From the NCBI GenBank assembly GCA_964496365.1, contig CAZBZK010000008.1, positions 1 through 46,091 of the forward strand: a stretch of DNA of 46,091 nucleotides, given 5' to 3'. The position numbers were made by a program, and so were the translations under genes. How positions within the stretch are numbered: position 1 is the first letter of the stretch; every line of letters begins with the position of its first letter. The stretch is from AB-629-J13 sp964496365 (GTDB lineage: Bacteria; Fidelibacterota; Marinisomatia; Marinisomatales; AB-629-J13). Under the pieces are notes generated by a model, which saw only the letters and a program-made list of their open reading frames with translations, did not search any database and was not told the origin of the DNA. Shown in pieces: positions 1-8,472 of the stretch.

Positions 1-290
1 CTGAAACCGTTGCCAATGGATTTAAAATTACCTTGTCCGATCCAAACGTTAAATCCATACTCATCAATATTTTTGGTGGCATTGTTCGGTGCGACAGGGT
101 TGCCCAAGGAGTGATAGATGCCATGAAAACCGTTCAAGTAAATCTACCGGTCATCGTAAGATTAGAGGGGACCAATGCCAAAAAAGCCGGAGAAATACTC
201 AATGAGTCTCCCCTTGACTTTCTGGTTGCCAACAGTTTGAGCGATGCAGCGGAAAAAGCGGTATATGCCACAAAAGGAGGTGCAGCATGA
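1..290 (+). CDS. sucC: Succinate-CoA ligase (ADP-forming) beta subunit, C-terminal fragment
   Basis: The reading frame is open from base 3 to the stop at 288-290, so this is the 3' end of a gene that begins outside the window; the TTG at 33 is an internal codon. The visible residues hold the conserved C-terminal stretch of SucC, including NIFGGIVRCD, followed by the PVIVRLEGTN segment of the ligase-CoA domain. With SucD it makes succinate from succinyl-CoA with substrate-level ATP/GTP formation in the TCA cycle. The stop overlaps the sucD start (ATGA), and a near-perfect ribosome binding site for sucD (AAAGGAGGTG) lies in the last codons, so the two are translationally coupled. The family assignment is secure. 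Confidence 0.95.
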   Translation, partial: ETVANGFKITLSDPNVKSILINIFGGIVRCDRVAQGVIDAMKTVQVNLPVIVRLEGTNAKKAGEILNESPLDFLVANSLSDAAEKAVYATKGGAA

Positions 291-1159
291 GCGTATTAGT
301 AGGCAATGATACACGACTCATTATTCAGGGAATTACTGGAAAAGAAGGTTCATTTCATGGTGAACAGATCAGAGATTATGGAACCAATTTAGTTGGTGGA
401 GTTACTCCGGGAAAAGGCGGACAATTTGCTTTAGGAGTTCCAGTATTTAACTCCGTTCAGGAAGCTAAAAAAGAGACCAATGCAAATACATCAGTTATAT
501 TTGTTCCTCCCCGATTTGCTGGAAAAGCAATCATCGAATCCGCAGAAGCCGGAATTGAATTAGTCATTTGCATCACAGAAGGGATTCCAACCATGGACAT
601 GGTAAAAGTGAATCATGTTCTAAATCATCTTCCCACACGTCTCATCGGTCCCAATTGTCCCGGAATTATTTCTCCGGGAAAAGCGAAGATTGGGATTATG
701 CCGGGATTTATCCACAAACCGGGTGAAATTGGAGTTATTTCACGATCCGGTACTCTCACCTACGAAGCAGTGCATCAATTGGTAGATGTTGGATTGGGAC
801 AATCTACATCGGTAGGAATTGGGGGTGATCCTATTATTGGAACTACGTTTATAGACATGCTGAGTTTGTTTGCTGGTGATAATGAAACAAAAGGCGTTGT
901 ATTGATCGGAGAAATCGGAGGATCTGCGGAGGAAGAAGCAGCTCAATGGGTAATGGACAATCAATTCACTAAACCTATCACTGCATTCATTGCAGGGCAA
1001 ACTGCTCCCCCAGGGAGAAGAATGGGGCATGCAGGAGCAATAATTTCCGGAGGAAAAGGAACTGCAGTTGACAAAATAAATGCTCTTAAATCTGCTGGAA
1101 TCCATGTTGCGGAAAGCCCGGCGGATATTGGAGTTGTGATGAAAAATGCTTTTGAATAG
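287..1159 (+). CDS. sucD: Succinate-CoA ligase alpha subunit
   Basis: A full-length SucD of 290 residues, the usual size. The N-terminal CoA-binding Rossmann domain starts with the GITGKEGSFH segment, and the phosphohistidine site is in GHAGAIISGG (His248, equivalent to the catalytic His near position 246 in E. coli). It catalyses succinyl-CoA + NDP + Pi to succinate + NTP + CoA in the cytoplasm together with SucC. The ATG overlaps the sucC stop by four bases and is preceded by a strong Shine-Dalgarno sequence. A 121-residue open frame on the opposite strand (740-1105) is a shadow of this gene. Confidence 0.97.
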   Translation: MSVLVGNDTRLIIQGITGKEGSFHGEQIRDYGTNLVGGVTPGKGGQFALGVPVFNSVQEAKKETNANTSVIFVPPRFAGKAIIESAEAGIELVICITEGIPTMDMVKVNHVLNHLPTRLIGPNCPGIISPGKAKIGIMPGFIHKPGEIGVISRSGTLTYEAVHQLVDVGLGQSTSVGIGGDPIIGTTFIDMLSLFAGDNETKGVVLIGEIGGSAEEEAAQWVMDNQFTKPITAFIAGQTAPPGRRMGHAGAIISGGKGTAVDKINALKSAGIHVAESPADIGVVMKNAFE

Positions 1160-1306
1160 GTTTCAATATGATATGATAGATTTTATTTAATTGGATACAA
1201 AGTAGAAATTAATTTTGCTAAACTTAACTAACACAATTACTGATAAACTCTTAAATTTTATCAAACTTATTTAAATATATTTTTTATTTTTGGAGCCATA
1301 CACTTT

Positions 1307-1729
1307 ATGAAAACCAGAACGTTAGCCATTATTAAACCAGATGCAGTTTCAGCGGGATATGCTGGAAAAATCTCAGATAGAATAATCAAGGAAGGATTTT
1401 CCGTTTTGGGAGCAAAACAAATAAAAATGACTCTTCCTCAAGCGGAGGGATTTTATGCTGTTCACCGAGGAAAACCTTTTTTCGAAGAATTAACCCAATT
1501 TATGTCTTCAGGACCTTGTATCGTATTTGCTCTTGAAAAGGAAGATGCTATTTCATCTTGGAGAACTGTGATTGGTGCGACCGACCCAGCAAAAGCCAAA
1601 AATGGAACCATTAGACAATTATTTGCTAAAAATGTAGGGCAAAATGCAGTCCATGGGTCAGATTCTGATGAAAACGGAAAAATAGAGGTCTCCTATTTTT
1701 TTTCTGAGTGTGAATTAATTGGAAATTAA
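1307..1729 (+). CDS. ndk: Nucleoside diphosphate kinase
   Basis: 140 residues, the standard NDK length. The N-terminus RTLAIIKPDAV and the active-site segment NAVHGSDS (catalytic His116) are intact. It moves the gamma-phosphate from ATP to other NDPs through a phosphohistidine. It follows sucCD after a 147-base AT-rich spacer, and GGAG sits about 12 bases upstream of the ATG. Co-location with succinate-CoA ligase is a familiar pairing because NDK equilibrates the GTP/ATP made by that enzyme. That link is inference here. Confidence 0.97.
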   Translation: MKTRTLAIIKPDAVSAGYAGKISDRIIKEGFSVLGAKQIKMTLPQAEGFYAVHRGKPFFEELTQFMSSGPCIVFALEKEDAISSWRTVIGATDPAKAKNGTIRQLFAKNVGQNAVHGSDSDENGKIEVSYFFSECELIGN

Positions 1730-1786
1730 TCTATCTCTGTTTGCATCGAAAATTTAGGTTCCAATATTGGAAAATAATTGTCATTA

Positions 1787-2542
1787 ATGTACAAGCAATC
1801 ATCATATATACTTTTCATAATACTTATAAGTTCAGGGTGTGACAAACCAAAACCGAATGGATTTACCAATGAACTCTTAACACTGACTGCAAAAAATCCT
1901 GATAATGTAAAGTCCTTGAAATACAAATGGACTATATCTGAACAACCGGATGGCAGTAATATTAACTTAAAATCCTTGAGTTTTTCTGAGGATAAATCAT
2001 CTATTTATTTTACCCCGGATGTATCAGGACATTACAATTTTCGAGTGTCTGTTTCTTGGTATGGAGAGGTGATTTCAATTCAATCCTTTCCTTTGCTCAT
2101 TGAACAAAAAAATGAATCTTCACATGGAATTTCTCAAAAATCATCCTCAAATGATGAGTCAAGTTGGGACACAGAGGATAAATCATGGTTAGAAGACTCG
2201 GTAAAATTACCAAAATCAAAATCCATGGAACCTACCTCAAAAAAACCAATACCTCAAAAACCTGAATTGAAAAATACGTACGTTCCTCCAGAAAATACCA
2301 ACTATTATACGATACAAGTCGCAGCAAAGAAGGATAAAAAAAGTGCAGAAATATTTATGAAACAAATGCAGGAAAAGGGATTCAATGCGTATATTCAACG
2401 TTATAATAATCAAAATACTGATGAATTGTGGTTTAGAATCAGGGTTGGTTCCTTTGCTACAAAAGATTCAGCTAAACTGGTTGCAAACAAAATTAAAAGT
2501 TCCATGTCTTTAAATACATGGATTGATTACGTAAGAAAATAA
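1787..2542 (+). CDS. Lipoprotein with PKD/Ig-like domain and C-terminal SPOR domain
   Basis: From the ATG at 1787 the protein is 251 residues; an in-frame TTG at 1778 would add three. A short hydrophobic signal ends in ISSGC, an acceptable but not ideal lipobox, so lipid attachment is likely. Residues about 30-110 look like a PKD/Ig-type beta-sandwich (KYKWTISEQP, then SGHYNFRVSV). A Ser/Lys/Pro-rich linker follows. The last ~75 residues are a SPOR repeat fold (YYTIQVAAKKDKKSA, then WFRIRVGSFATKDSA). SPOR domains bind denuded glycan strands of septal peptidoglycan, so a role at the division site or in cell-wall binding is inferred. It ends 15 bases before the next gene. Confidence 0.82.
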   Translation: MYKQSSYILFIILISSGCDKPKPNGFTNELLTLTAKNPDNVKSLKYKWTISEQPDGSNINLKSLSFSEDKSSIYFTPDVSGHYNFRVSVSWYGEVISIQSFPLLIEQKNESSHGISQKSSSNDESSWDTEDKSWLEDSVKLPKSKSMEPTSKKPIPQKPELKNTYVPPENTNYYTIQVAAKKDKKSAEIFMKQMQEKGFNAYIQRYNNQNTDELWFRIRVGSFATKDSAKLVANKIKSSMSLNTWIDYVRK

Positions 2543-2557
2543 AGGAGTGAACCTACC

Positions 2558-3820
2558 ATGGGTCCTATGAAATTAAATTTTGATATTAGAGATATTTTTA
2601 GAGCTCCCCGCTTGGCATTAAGCGGGAAAAAATTGATGATCATGGTTGTCGGAATCTTAGCAGGATATGCTGCTTATTGGGTCATGACAGCTATTTCATT
2701 CATGTTGAGTGGATATTCACTTTCGGATATGTGGACGAATTATGGACTTTATCCTTGTTTACACAGCCTCACAATTACACCACCATGGTATGCATGTGTG
2801 GTCTATTATTTTGGAATAACGTTATTCGTTATTGAAATCTTGTTCGCATGTACTGCAGTTTCGAGAGTAACCTATAAACAATTAAAAGGTGATGAATTTT
2901 TCTCTTCTTCTGACGCTTTTAAATATGTGAAAAAACATTGGGTTGCAGTCATAATGGGGCCGGTAACCATCGCCCTCATCATTGCCTTTTTTCTTACATT
3001 TTCAGGTATATTTGCTTTGTTTGGTAAAATACCTTATGTGGGAGAATTTTTATTTTCAATCCCCTATCTATTCTATTTTTTAGGATCGTTATTTACGGTT
3101 TATACAGTAGTCGTTCTACTGGTTTCTTTACACTATACACCAGCAATCGTAGGTGCATCAGAAGAAGACACCATGGGAACTGTTTTTCAATCCTATTCCA
3201 TCACCTGGTCACAACCATGGAGAATTTTACTTTATAATGGAGTTTTGGTTACTATTCTTGGTATTGGCATTTATGTATTCAAATGGTTTATGACTGCAAG
3301 TTTCTCACTGATTAATTATGTGTTCTCCTGTGATTGGTTTATGGGCGAAAAATTAAACCGTATGGTTAGTTATGCTTATGAAAATGTTTATCCAGAATTT
3401 ATTACTTCACTTTGCAATTCTGTCTGTTGCGTTTGCAGTTGCGTAACCAATTATTGTAATTCCTGTCTATCTTATATTCCATTTAGTAATGGTGCGGACC
3501 TTAGTGGAACCGAAACGGTTTCGGCAGTCATTCTTGGTATATTTCTATTTGTAATCATTGCATCTGTTTTTGCTTATGGGTTATCAATCATTAGCGTTGG
3601 TGAAACCATCATGTATGTTATTTATAAGAAAAAATCAGATGATGATAATTTATTGGAACGAAAAGATGAAGATGAAATAGATGATGATGAAGACAACGAT
3701 GATTTTGATTTAGATGATGACTCTAACAATACTGATGAATCAAAAGAAAATGAAACAAAGGATGATGGTGAAAATCAAAATGATGGTTCAAACTCAATCG
3801 ATGAAGAGTCATCTAAATAA
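2558..3820 (+). CDS. Polytopic membrane protein with Cys-rich loop and acidic C-terminal tail
   Basis: 420 residues, family not recognised. About six transmembrane segments are visible at roughly residues 26-50, 81-105, 128-155, 161-195, 221-245 and 321-356. Between the last two is a loop with seven cysteines in 18 residues (286-303: CNSVCCVCSCVTNYCNSC). After the last helix comes a strongly acidic, low-complexity tail of about 64 residues rich in Asp, Glu, Asn and Ser. The ATG at 2558 has AAAGGAG ten bases upstream; the next Met (codon 4) is an alternative. It follows the SPOR lipoprotein directly and is probably co-transcribed with it. The multi-helix N-terminal part resembles generic DUF4013-like or glycerophosphodiester-type membrane domains only loosely, so I assign no function. 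Confidence 0.75.
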   Translation: MGPMKLNFDIRDIFRAPRLALSGKKLMIMVVGILAGYAAYWVMTAISFMLSGYSLSDMWTNYGLYPCLHSLTITPPWYACVVYYFGITLFVIEILFACTAVSRVTYKQLKGDEFFSSSDAFKYVKKHWVAVIMGPVTIALIIAFFLTFSGIFALFGKIPYVGEFLFSIPYLFYFLGSLFTVYTVVVLLVSLHYTPAIVGASEEDTMGTVFQSYSITWSQPWRILLYNGVLVTILGIGIYVFKWFMTASFSLINYVFSCDWFMGEKLNRMVSYAYENVYPEFITSLCNSVCCVCSCVTNYCNSCLSYIPFSNGADLSGTETVSAVILGIFLFVIIASVFAYGLSIISVGETIMYVIYKKKSDDDNLLERKDEDEIDDDEDNDDFDLDDDSNNTDESKENETKDDGENQNDGSNSIDEESSK

Positions 3821-3887
3821 TTCACGGTGATACACATTCGATTAATTCCTATTAAACTGATTATATCCCAATTATTTTTGATTTACA

Positions 3888-4388
3888 ATGCGGTTTTCCC
3901 GATATGAGTTGCAAACTGGTTTTGAACAAAAGACATTCAACGTCTCTTCAGAATCCCTCTGTATTTCATCTGTAGATTTCCCAAGTTTAAAAGTTGAATG
4001 CATCCTTTCATGTAAACCGAATTATCCCGGATTTAAACTTCAGGGTCACCAATTAATAAACTATATCTCAATTTGTGACCGATGTTTGAATCATTATGAC
4101 CATTCTCAAAAGATTCCCATACAGTTAATGTTAGCTCAGACAACTGAATATAATAATCATGAACATAAGGATTTAATTCTCTTTACAGAGGAAATGAGTG
4201 AAATTGATTTATCAAACTATTTGAAAGAACTAATTCAATTATCCAAATCTATAAAAAATTTATGTAACCAAAATTGTAAAGGACTATGTTCAACATGCGG
4301 ACTCAATCTAAATCAAAATTCTTGTGGTTGTGCCGCTACTCAAAAATCTACTCCTTTTAAAAATATAAATCATTTAATTCAACATTAA
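3888..4388 (+). CDS. DUF177 / YceD family protein
   Basis: 166 residues with the hallmarks of the DUF177 (YceD) family: a CDRCL motif in the middle (around residue 64) and a C-terminal cysteine cluster (LCNQNCKGLCSTCG, then SCGC) that may bind a metal. The gene lies immediately upstream of rpmF and plsX, the conserved position of this family in most bacteria. Family members are linked to 23S rRNA accumulation and large-subunit biogenesis. The ATG at 3888 has no clear Shine-Dalgarno sequence, but the N-terminus fits the family. It probably begins the fatty-acid operon. Confidence 0.88.
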   Translation: MRFSRYELQTGFEQKTFNVSSESLCISSVDFPSLKVECILSCKPNYPGFKLQGHQLINYISICDRCLNHYDHSQKIPIQLMLAQTTEYNNHEHKDLILFTEEMSEIDLSNYLKELIQLSKSIKNLCNQNCKGLCSTCGLNLNQNSCGCAATQKSTPFKNINHLIQH

Positions 4389-4403
4389 ACAAAGGAACTT
4401 TTT

Positions 4404-4583
4404 ATGGCATTACCAAAAAGAAGACAGGGAAAAGCACGAGGCAGAAAAAGACGAACCCATTATAATGCAACTCCGGTTCATTACTCTAATTGTCCACAGT
4501 GCAGTTCTACAAAACTCCCTCATCGTGCATGTCCTAATTGCGGATATTATAGAGGAAGACCTGTTATCTCACCTACCGAATAG
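4404..4583 (+). CDS. rpmF: 50S ribosomal protein L32
   Basis: A 59-residue protein starting MALPKRRQGKARGRKRR, typical L32, with two CxxC pairs (CPQC and CPNC) that would form the zinc-binding ribbon. It therefore belongs to the zinc-containing (C+) class of L32. AAAGGA lies about eight bases before the ATG. The gene sits 15 bases after the DUF177 gene and 9 bases before plsX, the classic yceD-rpmF-plsX order. Confidence 0.97.
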   Translation: MALPKRRQGKARGRKRRTHYNATPVHYSNCPQCSSTKLPHRACPNCGYYRGRPVISPTE

Positions 4584-4592
4584 ACATAAAAA

Positions 4593-5597
4593 TTGAACCT
4601 TGCCCTTGATATAATGGGTGGTGATGAAGCTCCGACAGTCTGTTTGCAAGGCGCATTGGAAGCTCAATCACAACTAGCCAAAAAACTAAACATAACTCTT
4701 GTTGGAGATGAGGCAGTCATTCATTCGTTTTTTCAAGGAAAGCTACCGGGAAATATAGTTGTCTGTCATGCACCGGATACTATTCACATGAACGATCGAG
4801 CTTCTCGCATTATTAAAACCAAACCGGAATCTTCTGTCGTAAAAGGACTTAAACTTGTGAAAGAAGGGAAAGCGGATGCATTTATAAGTGCTGGAAGTAC
4901 AGGAGCGGTTCTAGCAACTGCTCTCTTATTATTGGGTAGAATTAAAGGTGTCCGAAGACCTGCTTTAAGTGCATATATCCCTACAAACATTGGCGGTAAA
5001 ATCTTATGTGATGTTGGTGCTAATCCGGAGGTTAACCCATTTCATATGTTACAATTTGCTCTCATGGCTTCCTATTATTTGGAACATATTGAAGGATCTA
5101 AATCTCCAAAAATTGGACTAGTGAATATTGGCGAAGAACCTACAAAAGGTAATGAGTTATACCAAGAAACCTATCAATTACTTAAAGAAAATTTACCCAC
5201 TTTTATTGGCAATGTAGAGGGAAGGCATTTATTAACTAGTGAAGCTCGAGTTTTGGTATGTGATGGATTCGTCGGAAACACCGTATTGAAATTTGCTGAA
5301 AGTTGGATTAATATTTTTAGCGAAGAGATTTATAGACGAATTGAACATAAGTTATCCTATAAAGTGGGGGCATTTCTTATGAGACCTGTATTTAAATCTC
5401 TAAAAAAACAGTACGATTATGAGGAACATGGAGGTACTCCCTTATTAGGGTTAAACGGTGTCTGTATTATTGCACATGGAAGTGCCGGAACAAAATCCAT
5501 CACAAACTCCATTTTTGTTGCAAAAAAATGTATAGAGGAAAATTTGGTTTATAATACACAACAAACCATTCATAAGTTTATGGCGGAAAAAAATTGA
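4593..5597 (+). CDS. plsX: Phosphate acyltransferase PlsX
   Basis: 334 residues. The N-terminus reads LALDIMGGDEAP, which fixes the start at the TTG at 4593 because an in-frame stop lies two codons upstream. The conserved SAGSTGAVLA and LCDVGANPEVNP segments are present. PlsX converts acyl-ACP and phosphate to acyl-phosphate, the donor for glycerol-3-phosphate acylation by PlsY, at the inner face of the cytoplasmic membrane. It lies 9 bases after rpmF and its stop overlaps the fabH start (TTGA). No good Shine-Dalgarno sequence is visible, so translation probably depends on coupling. Confidence 0.96.
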   Translation: MNLALDIMGGDEAPTVCLQGALEAQSQLAKKLNITLVGDEAVIHSFFQGKLPGNIVVCHAPDTIHMNDRASRIIKTKPESSVVKGLKLVKEGKADAFISAGSTGAVLATALLLLGRIKGVRRPALSAYIPTNIGGKILCDVGANPEVNPFHMLQFALMASYYLEHIEGSKSPKIGLVNIGEEPTKGNELYQETYQLLKENLPTFIGNVEGRHLLTSEARVLVCDGFVGNTVLKFAESWINIFSEEIYRRIEHKLSYKVGAFLMRPVFKSLKKQYDYEEHGGTPLLGLNGVCIIAHGSAGTKSITNSIFVAKKCIEENLVYNTQQTIHKFMAEKN

Positions 5598-6577
5598 ACG
5601 CAACCATTACTACAACTGCAAGATACTTACCCAATAAAGTTCTTTCAAATGTCGACCTTGAGAACATGGTGGATACATCTGATAATTGGATTCAATCGAG
5701 AACGGGAATAAAAGAGCGAAGAATCGTTGCAAAGGACGAAGCAACGTCCGATATGGCTTCCAAAATTGGATTTTCATTACTGGAAAAATCAGGGAAATCC
5801 GCCAAGGAAATTGATGTTATCATCATTGCGACTTGCACGCCGGATATGCCTGTAGTTGCGACGGCAGCACTGGTTCAGAAAAATATCGGAGCAACAAATG
5901 CATGGGGATTTGATTTGATGGGTGCTTGCACAGGGTTTATCTTCGCCTTAGAAACCGGAGCAAAATTGGTTGAATCCAATAAATATAAAACGGTTATGGT
6001 CATTGGAGCGGATACCATGAGTTCCATCATCGACTACACAGATCGAAATACTTGTATCATTTTTGGCGATGGTGGCGGAGGAGTCCTTCTGGAACCTTCA
6101 ACGGGAAACCGAGGAATTTTGGATTCCATTCTTCATTTGGATGGAAATGGAAGTGATTATTTAAATGTACCTGCCGGTGGTAGTCGAAATCCAACATCCG
6201 AGGAGACCGTTGCAAACCATGAACATTTTGTTACACAGGATGGGAAATCAGTTTATAGATTTGCAGTTAGAAATATGGCAGATATTAGTGCAGAAATCAT
6301 GAAAAAAAATGGAATTAACGGAAGTGATTTAAAATTATTTATCCCTCATCAGGCGAATAAACGAATTATTGATGCATCTCGAATTCGCTGTAATTTGCAC
6401 GAGGATCAAGTGTTGGTCAATATCCAAAATTACGGCAATACAACTGCCGGCACCATTCCCATTGGGCTGGACGAAGCGGATGAACAAGGTCGAATTCAGT
6501 CAGATGACCTTGTGCTTTTAGCTGCATTTGGGGGTGGATTTACTTGGGGAAGTATGTTAATTCGGTGGGGAAATTAG
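5594..6577 (+). CDS. fabH: Beta-ketoacyl-ACP synthase III
   Basis: 327 residues, normal FabH size. The catalytic triad is complete: Cys112 in GACTGF, His252 in PHQANKR and Asn282 in NYGNTTAGT. It starts fatty-acid synthesis by condensing acetyl-CoA (or another short acyl-CoA) with malonyl-ACP. The start is a TTG that shares bases with the plsX TGA. fabD follows after one base. Substrate preference (acetyl versus branched starter) cannot be read with confidence. Confidence 0.97.
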   Translation: MNATITTTARYLPNKVLSNVDLENMVDTSDNWIQSRTGIKERRIVAKDEATSDMASKIGFSLLEKSGKSAKEIDVIIIATCTPDMPVVATAALVQKNIGATNAWGFDLMGACTGFIFALETGAKLVESNKYKTVMVIGADTMSSIIDYTDRNTCIIFGDGGGGVLLEPSTGNRGILDSILHLDGNGSDYLNVPAGGSRNPTSEETVANHEHFVTQDGKSVYRFAVRNMADISAEIMKKNGINGSDLKLFIPHQANKRIIDASRIRCNLHEDQVLVNIQNYGNTTAGTIPIGLDEADEQGRIQSDDLVLLAAFGGGFTWGSMLIRWGN

Positions 6578-6578
6578 A

Positions 6579-7502
6579 TTGAAAACTGCCTTTATTTTCC
6601 CGGGACAAGGATCTCAAATAGTTGGTATGGGCAAGGATTTATTTGAAAACACTGAACTTGGAAAATCATATTTTCTGAAAGCCAATGAAATTATGCAATG
6701 TGAGTTAACATCAATTATTTTCCAAGGTCCAGAAGAAACATTGAGAGAAACAAAGTTTACTCAGCCTGCCCTCTATGTTGTCAGCGTAATTTTGGGGAAA
6801 CTACTTTTGGAAAAAGGAATTAAACCCGATTATGTGGCTGGACATAGTCTTGGTGAATTTTCTGCTTTGACGGTTGCAAATTCAATCGATTTTGAAACGG
6901 GTCTTAAGTTAGTAAAAAGTCGAGCAAATGCCATGTTCGAAGCTGGAAAAACTCTACCCGGAACCATGGCGGCAATCGTGGGACTAACGGATGAAACTAT
7001 TACTTCAATTTGTGACCAAGGCAGAGAAAATGGTACGGTAGTAACTCCTGCAAATTTTAATGCACCAGGACAGGTTGTCATTTCTGGAGACATCCAAACC
7101 GTTCGATCCTGTATGAAACTGGCAAAAAAAGCCGGTGCAAAATTGACCATTGAATTAAATGTTAGTGGTGCTTTCCATTCTGCGTTGATGCTACCAGCAA
7201 AACAACGCTTTGCACAAACACTAAATTCCAGTGAAATTATGGAGGCAGATATACCCATATTTTTAAATGTTACAGCTCAATCAACAACCCATAAAGACTA
7301 TATTAAATCGAAACTTTTGCAACAATTAGATCATCCGGTTTTATGGTCAAACTCCATTAAAAATATGATTTCAAACCATGTAACCCATTTTATTGAAGTG
7401 GGTCCGGGAAAAGTTCTTTGCGGATTGAACCGTCGAATTGATAAATCCGTTTTGTCACAGTCTATTGGGGATCTAACCAAATTGGATTCATGTTTAATCT
7501 AA
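6579..7502 (+). CDS. fabD: Malonyl-CoA:ACP transacylase
   Basis: 307 residues. FPGQGSQ is at the N-terminus, the nucleophile Ser90 is in GHSLGE and the catalytic His200 in GAFH. It loads malonate from CoA onto ACP. The start is a TTG one base after the fabH stop; MKTAFIFPGQG matches the family N-terminus exactly, so this start is well supported despite the rare codon. The gene overlaps fabG by 13 bases. Confidence 0.97.
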   Translation: MKTAFIFPGQGSQIVGMGKDLFENTELGKSYFLKANEIMQCELTSIIFQGPEETLRETKFTQPALYVVSVILGKLLLEKGIKPDYVAGHSLGEFSALTVANSIDFETGLKLVKSRANAMFEAGKTLPGTMAAIVGLTDETITSICDQGRENGTVVTPANFNAPGQVVISGDIQTVRSCMKLAKKAGAKLTIELNVSGAFHSALMLPAKQRFAQTLNSSEIMEADIPIFLNVTAQSTTHKDYIKSKLLQQLDHPVLWSNSIKNMISNHVTHFIEVGPGKVLCGLNRRIDKSVLSQSIGDLTKLDSCLI

Positions 7503-8206
7503 AGAATAAAACTGCTGTCATTACCGGTGCCTCGAGAGGAATCGGGAAATGTATTGCTTCAGCCTTCAAAGATGCTGGAATTACCGTTATGGGTGTAAGT
7601 CGTGATACCTCTCAAATTCAACAAGGGATTAGAGGATATTCCTGTGATATTTCTGACGGTGAAAGTGTCAATAATATGATTGAAGAAGTTTGGAAGACTA
7701 TGGGTCGAATTGATATTCTAGTCAATAATGCTGGTGTGACTAAGGATACGTTATTGGCACGCATGACGGAAGAACAGTGGGATGATGTAATGAACGTAAA
7801 CTTGAAGGGTGCCTTTAATTGCACTCGACATATTATCAAACCTATGCTCAGACAAAAATTTGGTCGCATCATAAATATTGGATCCGTGGTGGGAATTATG
7901 GGAAATCCTGGACAAGCAAACTATGTTGCCTCCAAAGCCGGACTCATGGGATTGACGAAAACGTCCGCTCGTGAATTGGCAAAACGGAATATAACGGTTA
8001 ATTGTATCGCTCCCGGATATATTCAAACCGATATGACTGATATTTTATCTGAAAAGGTAAAATCTCAGATGAAAAATTCTATCCCAATGGGAAGATTTGG
8101 AACCCCAGAGGATGTAGCCTCATTGGCTTTATTTTTAGCGTCAAATGAATCTGGATACATTACGGGACAAACAATTACCGTTGATGGCGGTATGGTCATG
8201 AATTAA
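7490..8206 (+). CDS. fabG: 3-oxoacyl-ACP reductase
   Basis: 238 residues of the classical short-chain dehydrogenase fold. The NADPH-binding motif GASRGIG is near the N-terminus, NNAG follows, and the catalytic residues Ser132, Tyr145 and Lys149 (YVASK) are present. It reduces 3-oxoacyl-ACP to 3-hydroxyacyl-ACP. The start codon lies inside the end of fabD (13-base overlap), which implies coupled translation. acpP follows 16 bases downstream, as in many bacterial fab operons. Confidence 0.96.
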   Translation: MFNLKNKTAVITGASRGIGKCIASAFKDAGITVMGVSRDTSQIQQGIRGYSCDISDGESVNNMIEEVWKTMGRIDILVNNAGVTKDTLLARMTEEQWDDVMNVNLKGAFNCTRHIIKPMLRQKFGRIINIGSVVGIMGNPGQANYVASKAGLMGLTKTSARELAKRNITVNCIAPGYIQTDMTDILSEKVKSQMKNSIPMGRFGTPEDVASLALFLASNESGYITGQTITVDGGMVMN

Positions 8207-8222
8207 CAAATAAGGAGTTGAA

Positions 8223-8450
8223 ATGTCAACGTTTGAAAAGGTAAAAGATGTCGTTTTAGATAAATTGGGAGTTGAAGATTCTCAAGTAACGATGGAAGCA
8301 TCTTTCGTAGATGATCTTGGTGCAGATTCATTGGATACAGTGGAACTCATCATGGAATTAGAAGAAGAGTTTGGAATTGAAATTCCCGACGATGATGCTG
8401 AAAAAATAACTACGGTAGCTGCAGCAGTAAATTATATTGATGGAATGTAA
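8223..8450 (+). CDS. acpP: Acyl carrier protein
   Basis: 75 residues, acidic. The phosphopantetheine attachment site is Ser36 in GADSLDTVELIM. AAGGAG is six bases before the ATG, the best ribosome binding site in this operon, which fits the high copy number ACP needs. It carries the growing acyl chain for FabH, FabD, FabG and FabF and donates acyl groups to PlsX; all five genes are its neighbours. Confidence 0.98.
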   Translation: MSTFEKVKDVVLDKLGVEDSQVTMEASFVDDLGADSLDTVELIMELEEEFGIEIPDDDAEKITTVAAAVNYIDGM

Positions 8451-8472
8451 ATTTGATTAATTCAATTCCGTT

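Noticed and set aside
740..1105. 121-residue open frame antisense to sucD
   Set aside because: It lies wholly inside a highly conserved gene, shows no recognisable protein and has skewed composition; a shadow frame.
6830..7258. 142-residue open frame antisense to fabD
   Set aside because: Shadow of a well-supported gene with intact active site.
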